Numbered from the stretch's first letter, positions 6,842 to 13,713 are shown. The stretch is 24,677 bases of DNA from Clostridiales bacterium (GCA_021200895.1 JAJQFX010000192.1:1-24677), one strand, 5' to 3'. Translations and numbers: made by a program. The notes: a model not told the origin generated them from the sequence alone.

Positions 6842-6893
6842 GTGGTACCCCCCCCCGGAGTGAAGGTGCGTAGGTTTGTTTCTGCTGTGGTGC

Positions 6894-7751
6894 TTAGGCG
6901 AAGGGCAGGTCATCGTTAGAAGGTGCCTCTGTGAACTCTGCGTCCGTGGCCTCTGCAACGGGGGCTGTGGTGGTTTCGCTCCCCGCTGCAGGCACCGTGG
7001 CATAATCGTCCAGGGAAATGGACATTTCCTTGTACTTCGTCTTAATCTGGCGGCGCATCTCCCCGGCCAGGGACATGGTGGCCGGGGGCAGCGTACCCTT
7101 CTTTTCCATGACGATGGTGCTGTAGTCGATGCCGTTACCGTTGGTCGCTTTGGCCAGCTTGAAGCTGACCACCAGGCCGGTGTAGGGGATGCCCTTGCTG
7201 GCCATGATCTTCCGCATCTGGCGGTTGACTTCCTTGATGCTGGTGGGCGGAACCGTGAGCAGGTAGAAGTTCGGGTCGCCGTCCCGCATCAGGTAGATGC
7301 GGCGCATATTCTTACAGGCTTTGCCCTTGCCGCCCTTGACGTCGGTGCCGTACTGATTCAGGGGGCAGGTGTCGCAGTTGCGAAGCTCCCCGGTGGCAGG
7401 CCAGAAGCCGGTCTTCCCGTCCATGCTGGAGCAGGCGGGAATCTTGTCTTCCTGATTGTTCGACTGGCCGAAGGCGTTAGGCCAGTAGGCGTTCATCTGG
7501 TGACTGAATACGATGACGCCCTGGATTTCCTTCAGGTAGTCTTCGTCGCCGTCTTCGTCGCCCTGGACAATGTAGGCCAGACCGCCGCCAGAAGGCAGCT
7601 TAATGGTGCGGCAGGCGATGCCGCCGTCATCCTCAAAGTCGGCCATTTCGTCCTGCAGTTCCGCCATCAGGTCTTCATCCATGCCCTCGTAGGGCTTTGC
7701 GATGTGAAAGCTCTCCATGACGGCCAGTGCGTTCTTTTTCTCAGTTGCCAT
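6894..7751 (-). CDS. Probable phage single-stranded DNA-binding protein (by context and C-tip)
   Basis: 285 aa, strong start (GGAGG 9 bases before ATG 7751). It belongs to a widespread, poorly named family in Clostridial phages. Visible marks are SSMDGKTG, a Cys cluster (CDTCPLNQYG, then KACKNMRRIYL) that may bind zinc, and a well-ordered middle (NFYLLTVPPTSIKEVNRQMRK). The C-terminus is a flexible Ala/Thr/Glu tail ending DDLPFA, very like the acidic tip by which SSB proteins recruit replication partners. Position directly before the primase fits an SSB role. This is an inference; no OB-fold was proven. Confidence 0.65.
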   Translation of the reverse strand: MATEKKNALAVMESFHIAKPYEGMDEDLMAELQDEMADFEDDGGIACRTIKLPSGGGLAYIVQGDEDGDEDYLKEIQGVIVFSHQMNAYWPNAFGQSNNQEDKIPACSSMDGKTGFWPATGELRNCDTCPLNQYGTDVKGGKGKACKNMRRIYLMRDGDPNFYLLTVPPTSIKEVNRQMRKIMASKGIPYTGLVVSFKLAKATNGNGIDYSTIVMEKKGTLPPATMSLAGEMRRQIKTKYKEMSISLDDYATVPAAGSETTTAPVAEATDAEFTEAPSNDDLPFA

Positions 7752-7766
7752 GATCTCATTCCTCCA

Positions 7767-8222
7767 TTAGTATTCATCCGCATCGGCGGGGTCGGCTTCC
7801 TCGAAGTCATCTTCAGCCGATTCGGCCAGCTCTTCCAGGGGGGTCTTTCCTACGGTTTCGTAGGTGTAAAGGTCGCTCAGGGTGCGCTGCATTTCGGCGG
7901 CCATCTCAATGATGATATTGGCTGCCCTGGCCGAGCTATTGCAGAGGCTGCTGACCGCTTCCAGCGCCGGGTAGTTCGGGTCAGCCAGGGTGCGGAGCAG
8001 CTGCTCCATGTCACCCTTAATGCTCTTGATGGCTCCGTTTACGGCGGAGAACCTCTCAGCGGCGATGCCGTAGGCTTCGTGCCGGTTCCACACCTTGCTG
8101 GGCGGGTTGTCGCCATCGACGGTCATGGCCTCCACAAACTTGATTGTGGTCATGATGTTCTCTGCGATGGTGCGCTCTGATTCCAGCCTCATGTCGAGGG
8201 CGGTCTGTTCGTAGTCACTCAT
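7767..8222 (-). CDS. Hypothetical helical phage protein
   Basis: 151 aa, mostly alpha-helical, with a long helical middle (AAERFSAVNGAIKSIKGDM, then ARAANIIIEMAAEMQRTL) and a very acidic tail (AESAEDDFEEADPADADEY). Start ATG 8222 overlaps the preceding stop as ATGA, so it is translationally coupled. No family recognised. Its location between the coiled-coil protein and the SSB-like protein suggests a replication or recombination accessory. Confidence 0.7.
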   Translation of the reverse strand: MSDYEQTALDMRLESERTIAENIMTTIKFVEAMTVDGDNPPSKVWNRHEAYGIAAERFSAVNGAIKSIKGDMEQLLRTLADPNYPALEAVSSLCNSSARAANIIIEMAAEMQRTLSDLYTYETVGKTPLEELAESAEDDFEEADPADADEY

Positions 8223-8659
8223 TCCTTTTTCCTGCCTTTCTTTTTGGTTTCCTTGCGGCGGGAGATGTCTGTCCCGTCGTAGCTGCGGATGACGGCCTGG
8301 AGGGCATCGGACAGGTCGCCGTTCTCATCGACGTAGGCTTTCATGGTGGACTGCAGGGTGCGGGGGTCTACCCGCTCCACGATGATGTCTCCCAGCCCCT
8401 CTTCCCGGAGGGTGTCGAAGAAGTCCACCCCAGCGGCGGCCAGATCGTCAGCCGACTTTTTGGAGTAGTAGGTCTTCTCCACCAGGCTGAAAACGTAGCC
8501 CCCGGTAGTAATGCTGGGGCAGTCATCGTCCAGCATCTGCTGGGCGATCCGTTCCTTTGCCGCCTCGATGGCGGCGTTGTTGTCTTTGGTCTGCTTGGCG
8601 AGGTATTCCTTCGCTTCCAGCAGCCCCTGGTACTCTCGTACCATGTCGAGCAGTTCCAT
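8219..8659 (-). CDS. Hypothetical coiled-coil phage protein
   Basis: 146 aa from ATG 8659, preferred because AAAGGA is 9 bases upstream; the in-frame ATG at 8668 has that site touching it. Residues 1-45 form a Glu/Lys/Ala-rich coiled coil; then a beta segment (SITTGGYVFSLVEKTYYS) and a helical domain, ending in a basic tail (RRKETKKKGRKKE). This architecture is common in Clostridial phage replication modules and loosely recalls Gam-type or recombination accessory proteins, but no homology can be claimed. A small GC hairpin (8694-8706) lies upstream. Confidence 0.7.
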   Translation of the reverse strand: MELLDMVREYQGLLEAKEYLAKQTKDNNAAIEAAKERIAQQMLDDDCPSITTGGYVFSLVEKTYYSKKSADDLAAAGVDFFDTLREEGLGDIIVERVDPRTLQSTMKAYVDENGDLSDALQAVIRSYDGTDISRRKETKKKGRKKE

Positions 8660-8707
8660 GTTGCTCATTCCTTTCGTTTGGTTTTATCTGAAGCCCCGGA
8701 GGGGCGA

Positions 8708-9064
8708 TCAGGCGACTGGGCCGAAGTCTGCAAAGATGGAGCGGAACATGAGCCAGTCGAATTGCTCTTGATAGCTCGTACCCTCCAATACTGCCCATTT
8801 GGCCAGGGCGGCGGCGGTGTCACGGGGTATTCCGTAGCGCCCCATTGCCAGCTTGATGAAGCGCTTCCTGCTGGTGCAGCGCATGACTTTGGGGCGCTGC
8901 AGCTTGATTTCCAAGACCGAATTGGCCGGACGCAGGTGCGGGGTCGGTTCCTGGCCATCCGATTCGGAACAGCTGAGAAACGTGTCTTCATGAATGTCTA
9001 TTTCGGTTGCGCTCCCATCATCGTTGATGACGTAGGCTTTGTATGGGGCTGAATCTTCACCCAT
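8708..9064 (-). CDS. Hypothetical phage protein
   Basis: 118 aa from ATG 9064, chosen because GGGAGG lies 9 bases upstream; the alternative ATG at 9073 is adjacent to that site. The N-terminus (YKAYVINDDGSATEIDI) looks like a small beta domain. The C-terminal half is basic then helical (RKRFIKLAMGRYGIPRDTAAALAKWA). The helical part is the kind of short domain seen in phage early proteins with no assigned role. Start overlaps the stop of the small membrane protein gene. Function unknown. Confidence 0.65.
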   Translation of the reverse strand: MGEDSAPYKAYVINDDGSATEIDIHEDTFLSCSESDGQEPTPHLRPANSVLEIKLQRPKVMRCTSRKRFIKLAMGRYGIPRDTAAALAKWAVLEGTSYQEQFDWLMFRSIFADFGPVA

Positions 9065-9200
9065 TGTCTTCATCCTCCCATCCTGAATCCCATTCGTCCG
9101 GCTGGTCGAGATCCCGGTTGATTTTTATGACGGCGACCACGATGATGGTGACCGCCCCGACAACGGCTCCGAGCAGGAAGCCTCCGAGAAACCCAATCAT
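9057..9200 (-). CDS. Small single-pass membrane protein (DUF3789-like)
   Basis: 47 aa. A glycine-rich hydrophobic helix (residues about 2-25, GFLGGFLLGAVVGAVTIIVV) is followed by a charged tail (KINRDLDQPDEWD). Its start overlaps the helicase stop by 4 bases (ATGA). Tiny membrane proteins of this look are frequent in Firmicute phage early operons and are often grouped as DUF3789; their role is unknown. Confidence 0.7.
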   Translation of the reverse strand: MIGFLGGFLLGAVVGAVTIIVVAVIKINRDLDQPDEWDSGWEDEDNG

Positions 9201-10576
9201 TCCGCATCACTCCCTTCAAACAAATGTCGCCAATCATCCACCGCGGTCTTTGCCAGGTCTTCCTTTTTGCTGAGGGACTGGAGAACCTTGCTGTCGATGG
9301 TGTTCTCCGCCACCAGGTGAATGTAGGTGCAGGTGTTGCGCTGGCCGATCCTGTGAATCCGGCTCATGCTTTGGCTGTAGGTGGCGTAGTTGAAATTCAC
9401 CGAGTAGTAGACGCAGGTGTCTGCTGCTGTCAGGGTGATTCCTGTCCCCGCCGTGTCGATCTGGCCGATGAAGACCATCGTGTCCGGGTCGGTCTGGAAC
9501 TGCTGGACGATGTCGCCCCGCAGGCTCTTGTCGATGTCCCCGTATATGGCCACGCTCTTCATGCCGTGTTTGCCCAGGGCCTTGTCCGCCAGCTTGATGA
9601 TCTCCATGATCTCTGGAATGAACCGGGCGAAGATCACCAGCTTCTTCTTTCCTTCGACCACGTAATCGTGGAGAATATCTGAAAGGGCATCCAGCTTCCC
9701 GTGGCTCACAAGCTGCGGCTTGTCCGCATCGTCTTCAACCAGGAAGCCCCCGGTGAACTGCTGCAGTCGAAGCAGCTTCGTCAGGACGGTGGTGGCGGTT
9801 ATCTTCCCACCGCCGTCAAGCTCTGCGTAGCTGTCACGCCGCAGCCGGTCATAAAGGTTCCGCTCTTTGCTGTCCAGGGTTATGTAGCGATTCTCGAAGG
9901 TCTGTTCCGGCAAGTCCAGGGCCTCTTCCTTCGTCACCCGGTAGGCGATGGAGTGTTCCTTTTTGATCAGCTGATCCAGGTCACGGTAGGCCACCACCTG
10001 CTTTCGGTTGAATCCTCCCATCACCGCATACCGGCCTCGGAAGGCGTAGTAATTGGTGCCAAAGACGGTAGGGTCGAGGAAGCGGTACTGGCTGAAGATG
10101 TCCATCGCCTCATTCTGAATCGGGGTGCCGGAAAGGATCAGCTTGTACCGGGCTTTGTCTCCCAGCTGGTGCATGGCCTTGCTCTGGTTTGCGTCATGGG
10201 TTTTGATGCGCTGGCTCTCATCGGCGATGATCAGGTCAGCGTCGTACTCCATGAGCCGCTCTTCTATGCCGTCCCGCCAGACCGATTCGTAGTTGATGGC
10301 GGCCACTTTGAGCGCCTGGAAAGGGAACCGCTCTAAATCGTCCAGCTGTTTGAGCCTCTGGGCCTTTGTTCCGAGCAGCGTCTTCACGATGTAGCGGAAG
10401 TCTGCGTACTCTTTGAACTCTTTAGGCCATACGGCGCAGACGCTGGTGGGGGCTACCACAAGCACCCGGTTGATCTTGCCCATCTGGTATCCGGCCCCGG
10501 TGATTGCGATGGCCGTCAGGGTTTTCCCGCAGCCCATCTCAAATAAAAGGCCGAAGCCTTTTCCTTGCGTCATCAT
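9197..10576 (-). CDS. SNF2-family helicase core, lacking its own Q motif
   Basis: 459 aa superfamily 2 ATPase. Walker A GCGKT at 15-19, DESQ at 119-122, SGTPIQN at 149-155, and motif VI QSMSRIHRIGQ at 402-412. Phage relatives normally begin about 100 residues earlier with a Q motif (LYxHQ). Here the protein starts MMTQGKGFGLLFEMG, and an in-frame TGA at 10583-10585 excludes extension. The missing N-terminal part is encoded separately at 11817-12179, four genes upstream. The likely role is an ATP-driven DNA translocase or remodeller in phage replication or recombination. The start overlaps the upstream stop (ATGA), with GAGGGGGA immediately upstream. Two-subunit function is inferred. Confidence 0.9.
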   Translation of the reverse strand: MMTQGKGFGLLFEMGCGKTLTAIAITGAGYQMGKINRVLVVAPTSVCAVWPKEFKEYADFRYIVKTLLGTKAQRLKQLDDLERFPFQALKVAAINYESVWRDGIEERLMEYDADLIIADESQRIKTHDANQSKAMHQLGDKARYKLILSGTPIQNEAMDIFSQYRFLDPTVFGTNYYAFRGRYAVMGGFNRKQVVAYRDLDQLIKKEHSIAYRVTKEEALDLPEQTFENRYITLDSKERNLYDRLRRDSYAELDGGGKITATTVLTKLLRLQQFTGGFLVEDDADKPQLVSHGKLDALSDILHDYVVEGKKKLVIFARFIPEIMEIIKLADKALGKHGMKSVAIYGDIDKSLRGDIVQQFQTDPDTMVFIGQIDTAGTGITLTAADTCVYYSVNFNYATYSQSMSRIHRIGQRNTCTYIHLVAENTIDSKVLQSLSKKEDLAKTAVDDWRHLFEGSDAE

Positions 10577-10881
10577 TCCCCCTCAGCCTCCTGGCCGTCA
10601 TTCATCAGCACGTAGACGTTCCGTTCCACTTTGCCTTCTGCTTTCTTCAGGGTGATTCCGAATCCGGTTTCGCCCTCCAATGTCCACGGCTCCGTGACTG
10701 TGTACTTCACGTCTTCATCATCTTCATCCAGGTCGGAAATGAGGAAGAGGTAAGCCGCACCCCATGCCTTTTCCACATCCCGGTACGCTCCAACCGCCAT
10801 CATCATCTGTGAGTTCTCTGAATAAACAAACTCTCCGACCACGAGTGCCTTGATGGGCGATCTGTGTCTTTCTGTTGACAT
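10573..10881 (-). CDS. Hypothetical phage protein, alpha/beta
   Basis: 102 aa, start ATG 10881 with GGAGGT 8 bases upstream. Predicted alternating strands and helices (IKALVVGEFVYSENSQM, then WGAAYLFLISDLDEDDEDV, then WTLEGETGFGITLKKA) and an acidic end. No family recognised. It is the last of four genes lying between the two parts of the SNF2 helicase, and overlaps the helicase core start by 4 bases. Confidence 0.65.
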   Translation of the reverse strand: MSTERHRSPIKALVVGEFVYSENSQMMMAVGAYRDVEKAWGAAYLFLISDLDEDDEDVKYTVTEPWTLEGETGFGITLKKAEGKVERNVYVLMNDGQEAEGE

Positions 10882-11255
10882 TAGGCATCACCTCCGTTCT
10901 GTCCTGTCTCTCCGTTGTGGGGGCAGGCGGGGCAGTCGTTGTTGGCCGCTCCGAAGCAGCCCCGGCAGTAGTCCCTTTGGGCCTCTGCTTTGGCCAGCTC
11001 CGCTGCGTGGTAGATGGCCTGGGCGTTGTAGCCGCTCAGAAGCTCTTCGATCAGCGCCTGCGTGTAATCGACGATGATTTCGGCGACGATCCATTGGTCA
11101 GCGGTGCGAGGGCAGGGGTTGAGGGGGTTTGCCCCGCTTGCCTTGTGCTGGTGGATCAGGGCGGCCAGCTTCTCCAGCGTCATTTCGCTCCCGTCCTGGA
11201 CGGGGAAGTCCGGGGTGATATAGACGGGCGGCACCTCATTCGGGGGCAGTCTCAT
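10881..11255 (-). CDS. Hypothetical phage protein with C-terminal Cys cluster
   Basis: 124 aa from ATG 11255, chosen because GGGAGG is 8 bases upstream; the GTG at 11264 is too close to it. The N-terminus is proline-rich, the middle helical (QWIVAEIIVDYTQALIEELL). The C-terminus has CRGC and CPAC pairs around CFGAANND, a likely single zinc site. Start overlaps the stop of the membrane protein gene as ATGA; its stop overlaps the next start by one base (TAATG). Function unknown. Part of the cassette between the helicase halves. Confidence 0.65.
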   Translation of the reverse strand: MRLPPNEVPPVYITPDFPVQDGSEMTLEKLAALIHQHKASGANPLNPCPRTADQWIVAEIIVDYTQALIEELLSGYNAQAIYHAAELAKAEAQRDYCRGCFGAANNDCPACPHNGETGQNGGDA

Positions 11256-11425
11256 CTCTTCCACCTCCCGGTGATTTCCTTTTCAATCTCCAGCTGCGTC
11301 TGGATGCCGGTCAGCCATGTCCGCATGATCCGGCGCAGGCCGTCGATGCCACGGATGGCGGTTACACAAACGGCCAGGGTCACAATGACCGCCGCCCAGT
11401 TGATTCCTGTTAAAATTCCAATCAT
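11252..11425 (-). CDS. Small membrane protein
   Basis: 57 aa from ATG 11425, chosen over the longer frame to 11512 because GGGAGG lies 9 bases upstream and the extension is shadow sequence of the zinc-ribbon gene. One transmembrane helix (residues about 7-27, INWAAVIVTLAVCVTAI) is followed by a basic amphipathic helix (RGIDGLRRIMRTWLTG) and a charged end. No family recognised. It may be a membrane-acting phage accessory. Confidence 0.65.
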   Translation of the reverse strand: MIGILTGINWAAVIVTLAVCVTAIRGIDGLRRIMRTWLTGIQTQLEIEKEITGRWKR

Positions 11426-11427
11426 CG

Positions 11428-11811
11428 TTACCACCCTCCCAGTTTCTTTCCGCACCAATGGCAGAAGCTGTGCTTTGGCATCACTCTGTGGTCGCAGGCG
11501 GGGCAGTGCCACACCCCATCCCGGTGGTAGGGCCGTTCCTCCACCCTGAAGCGCCGGTGCATACTCTGGTACTCTTTCTGCATCAGCTTGACATCGTGGA
11601 ACCAGTCTCTGAACTCGTCCGCCGTGGAGCAGCCGTAATCCTGCAGGTCGCTCAGGATGCTGATTGCCTCTTCCAGGGTTGCGATGTCTTCCCGCCAGAT
11701 AGAATCCGGCTCGTCCTTTTCGTTCCGGGCAAAGTCTTCACTGTTGTCCTTCAGGCTGCCCAGTTGGTTGATGATCCTCTCCAGTGACATCCCGTCACTC
11801 TTTTTTTCCAT
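11428..11811 (-). CDS. Hypothetical protein with C-terminal zinc ribbon
   Basis: 127 aa from ATG 11811 (AAAGGA 9 bases upstream); an ATG at 11820 overlaps the upstream stop as ATGA and could also be used through coupling. The N-terminal two thirds are charged and helical. The C-terminus is a zinc ribbon: HCPACDHRV then FCHWCGKKLGGW. It is the first of four genes placed between the N-terminal and core parts of the SNF2 helicase. Similar zinc-ribbon-ended proteins are common in phage early operons; function unknown. Confidence 0.65.
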   Translation of the reverse strand: MEKKSDGMSLERIINQLGSLKDNSEDFARNEKDEPDSIWREDIATLEEAISILSDLQDYGCSTADEFRDWFHDVKLMQKEYQSMHRRFRVEERPYHRDGVWHCPACDHRVMPKHSFCHWCGKKLGGW

Positions 11812-11816
11812 CACGC

Positions 11817-12179
11817 TCATTCCTTTCTCTGTTGTGGGTCAATGAATCCGAATACCAGCATGGCCATGTTGGCTCCCCTGGTTTGGTGCCGGTAAAGGGG
11901 CATTTTTACCGGGTAGGGGTAGAATGGTTTCGGGTCTTCGTTCATCCGCTCTTTGTCCACCGCATCGGCGACGGCGTGAAGCTCTTTCCTCCGAGCTTCA
12001 ATCTGAGGGGGGAGGCGGACGATGCTGTTCAGCTTGTCCAGCAGCTCCATGTCTGCGATGCCGGTCAGCTCCTGCTTCGAGCGGTTCCACTTCATCTTGT
12101 TCCAGCTTTTGATCACCGTGAATTGGGTTTCATCGGCTTCCCGGATGAAGAGGGTGGTTCCTTTCAGCGCCATCTTCAT
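11817..12179 (-). CDS. SNF2 helicase N-terminal domain with Q motif, encoded separately
   Basis: 120 aa. Residues 1-90 resemble the N-terminal accessory domain of Clostridial phage SNF2 helicases (KGTTLFIREADETQFTVIK, then a region including RLPPQIEARRKEL). Residues 91-112 hold the Q motif (PVKMPLYRHQTRGANMAML, Gln99), which binds adenine in SNF2 enzymes. The protein stops at GFIDPQQRKE, just where the full-length family would run into the Walker A region; that region starts the ORF at 9197-10576. A strong GGAGG lies 7 bases before ATG 12179. The assignment as a split helicase part rests on remembered family structure and the perfect complementarity of the two pieces. Confidence 0.7.
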   Translation of the reverse strand: MKMALKGTTLFIREADETQFTVIKSWNKMKWNRSKQELTGIADMELLDKLNSIVRLPPQIEARRKELHAVADAVDKERMNEDPKPFYPYPVKMPLYRHQTRGANMAMLVFGFIDPQQRKE

Positions 12180-12457
12180 TTGGCGACCTCCCCTGCGGTG
12201 GGGCCGGATGATATGTAGCGCAGGATGTCAATCTTGCCCCGCTCGACGATCTGCACGACGTCGCCGGGATAATTCTTGACGGCTCTGGTTTCTGCCTTCT
12301 CCCCTGGCAGGGCGTATTTCGCAGGGCTGTTCCAGACCTGAATGGTGGGCCTGCGAACTGACCCCAAGTCAACGGCGAGTATGTCGGCATCGTCCGGGAA
12401 GCTGTTCACGGTGTCCAGCATTTCCTGCAGCACGTCCTTCACATACTTTTTGGTCAT
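12176..12457 (-). CDS. Hypothetical phage protein
   Basis: 93 aa, start ATG 12457 with GGAGGT 6 bases upstream. The N-terminal helix (KKYVKDVLQEMLDTVNSF) is followed by a beta-rich part (DILAVDLGSVRRPTIQVWN, then GDVVQIVERGKIDILRYI). No known family. Stop overlaps the start of the helicase N-terminal gene (ATGA). Confidence 0.65.
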   Translation of the reverse strand: MTKKYVKDVLQEMLDTVNSFPDDADILAVDLGSVRRPTIQVWNSPAKYALPGEKAETRAVKNYPGDVVQIVERGKIDILRYISSGPTAGEVAK

Positions 12458-13176
12458 GCTCCCACCTCCAGCTCTTCCATGAACGCCTGGTAGCTGGCCA
12501 GGGCTTCCCGGCTGTAGGCGGTGCTGGTGGTGCCAGCGGCGATGGCTTCCCGGCTCCCACGCCAGCCCATGTTGTAGGCCATGTAGAGGGTTTCGGTGTC
12601 GTAGCCGATGGCTTCATCGTGGGCCATGATCCAGGCGATGTAGTCGATGGCGACCTCTGCGTTCTGGAGCGGGTCGGTCAGGTCGGTCACTCCCAGCGCC
12701 TCGATGCGGTCTGCCTGGGCGGGGATGTTGATTTGCATCAGGCCGATGCTGTTGCCGCTGTCGCCGATGGCCTCAGCGTTGAAGCCGGTTTCCTGATTGG
12801 CGATGGCCATCACGGCGCAGAACAGTTCCGGGTCGTAGCCGCACAAGGCGTAGATGCTTTCCTGCAGGTCTGCGTCCAGGCTGATCTGCAGCAGCGGGGT
12901 GGCCGTGGCCAGTTCCTCTGTTTCCGCATCGATGCCGCTGTACTGGTGGTAGCTGCTGACCGTCGAGGCCGTCTTCTCCGTGCTGTCTGCCTCTGCAGGC
13001 GTTGGCCAGGTTCCGAAGAGTAGGCCAGCGGCCAGGGACACCGTGGCGACGATGGTCGCTGTGCGGAGCCGCTTCTTCCTTGCCTGTTCCCGCTTGCGCC
13101 GCTCGGAGCGGTTGCGGGGCTGTGCCGGTTGCATCTGGTAGGGCTGCCTGATGCAAAGGGCGGTTTCAGTTTTCAT
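12454..13176 (-). CDS. Membrane-anchored lytic transglycosylase (SLT domain)
   Basis: 240 aa from ATG 13176 (AAGGA 7 bases upstream); the ATG at 13194 has no ribosome binding site. The N-terminus is a basic cytoplasmic stretch (RNRSERRKREQARKKRLR), then one transmembrane helix or signal anchor (about 41-57). An SLT lysozyme-like domain follows: catalytic Glu129 in NQETGFN, GLMQIN at 145-150, and a late YMAYNMGWRGS block. It would cleave peptidoglycan glycan strands outside the membrane. It lies near the head of the early operon, far from any structural or lysis genes, which is unusual for a tail or endolysin enzyme. Possible roles are superinfection effects or a DNA-transfer-like function; both are inference. 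Confidence 0.85.
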   Translation of the reverse strand: MKTETALCIRQPYQMQPAQPRNRSERRKREQARKKRLRTATIVATVSLAAGLLFGTWPTPAEADSTEKTASTVSSYHQYSGIDAETEELATATPLLQISLDADLQESIYALCGYDPELFCAVMAIANQETGFNAEAIGDSGNSIGLMQINIPAQADRIEALGVTDLTDPLQNAEVAIDYIAWIMAHDEAIGYDTETLYMAYNMGWRGSREAIAAGTTSTAYSREALASYQAFMEELEVGA

Positions 13177-13206
13177 GGGTAGTCCTTCTTTCATGTTGGT
13201 TTTTAC

Positions 13207-13407
13207 TCAGGCCAGCCCTTTGGCTTCCCGCTCTGCTTTCCAGCGCCTGAATCCCTCTTGAAACTCTGGGCGATGGAGGTCTTGCTGGATAGCGTTGTAG
13301 GCGGCCTGGGCCAGACTGAATTGAACGTGTTTCGGGATCTCCGAGGTGTTGATGTGGGGCATTGCACCGGGGTCAACCGGCGCAGCCTGGAGTTCTCTTT
13401 TTGGCAT
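13207..13407 (-). CDS. Small hypothetical phage protein
   Basis: 66 aa, ATG 13407 with AAAGGGG about 9 bases upstream. It contains PHINTSEIPKHVQFSLAQAA and a helical end (GFRRWKAEREAKGLA). It resembles short conserved proteins that often follow the repressor region in Clostridial prophages. Function unknown. Confidence 0.7.
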   Translation of the reverse strand: MPKRELQAAPVDPGAMPHINTSEIPKHVQFSLAQAAYNAIQQDLHRPEFQEGFRRWKAEREAKGLA

Positions 13408-13428
13408 CCTGGTTGTCCCCTTTCTTAC

Positions 13429-13587
13429 TCATACTGCCTTTTGTGGCTCTGCTGTGTCAGCGGACGCAAGGGCCTTTTGAATCTTCATTCCTTCCAGGAC
13501 GGCGTAGGCGAGACGCTGTTCGTCTTCGCTCAAGGCTCGGAATGCCTGGATGACGTTTTCGGCCTCGTGCTTTTCCTCGCTTTTCAT
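13429..13587 (-). CDS. Small hypothetical protein, first gene of the early operon
   Basis: 52 aa (starts MKSEEKHEAENVIQAFRALS). ATG 13587 is preceded by GGGAGGTGACAGCA, a very strong ribosome binding site, and lies 24 bases downstream of the leftward -10 box. Its charged helical middle (SEDEQRLAYAVLEGMKI) looks like the small regulators encoded next to XRE repressors, often dimerising helical proteins, but no DNA-binding motif is evident. It is the first product of the early promoter, so a cro-like or anti-repressor role is possible though unproven. Confidence 0.7.
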   Translation of the reverse strand: MKSEEKHEAENVIQAFRALSEDEQRLAYAVLEGMKIQKALASADTAEPQKAV

Positions 13588-13603
13588 TGCTGTCACCTCC
13601 CTT

Positions 13604-13672
13604 TGCGAGTATTCTACCTCACAATGCGAGATATGTCAAGCGATATTTCTCAAAAAATATTGACAATGCGAG
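13604..13672. promoter_or_regulatory. Operator half-sites (TGCGAG) at the genetic switch
   Basis: TGCGAG occurs at 13604-13609, 13625-13630 and 13667-13672, in the same orientation, spaced exactly 21 and 42 bases (whole helical turns). The second site lies in the leftward promoter spacer, the third in the rightward promoter spacer, and the first just past the leftward -10. An XRE repressor bound here would block both promoters. A degenerate element may lie between sites 2 and 3. Confidence 0.65.
13611..13639 (-). promoter_or_regulatory. Leftward early promoter (PL-like)
   Basis: On the minus strand TTGACA (13634-13639), 17-base spacer, TAGAAT (13611-13616). Perfect -35, near-perfect -10. It drives the early operon starting with the 52-aa gene. 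Confidence 0.85.
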
Positions 13673-13688
13673 TTTTATGGTGTAAACT
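13660..13688 (+). promoter_or_regulatory. Rightward repressor promoter
   Basis: TTGACA (13660-13665), 17-base spacer, TAAACT (13683-13688). It initiates just upstream of the repressor gene, and a TGCGAG operator site sits in the spacer, suggesting autoregulation. Confidence 0.8.
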
Positions 13689-13713
13689 CTGTTTTATGAA
13701 GGAGGTGGTCGCA

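Noticed and set aside
6876..8180. A 434-codon plus-strand open frame
   Set aside because: Antisense to the SSB-like gene and its neighbour, which have good ribosome binding sites and acidic tails; no domain in the shadow.
10573..11820. Group I/II intron or intein interrupting the helicase
   Set aside because: The interval is filled with tightly overlapping ordinary small genes; no homing endonuclease, reverse transcriptase or intein splicing motifs seen.
13258..13713. Upstream extension of the repressor frame
   Set aside because: It would run through both promoters and the divergent small genes; the GTG at 13714 has a strong ribosome binding site.
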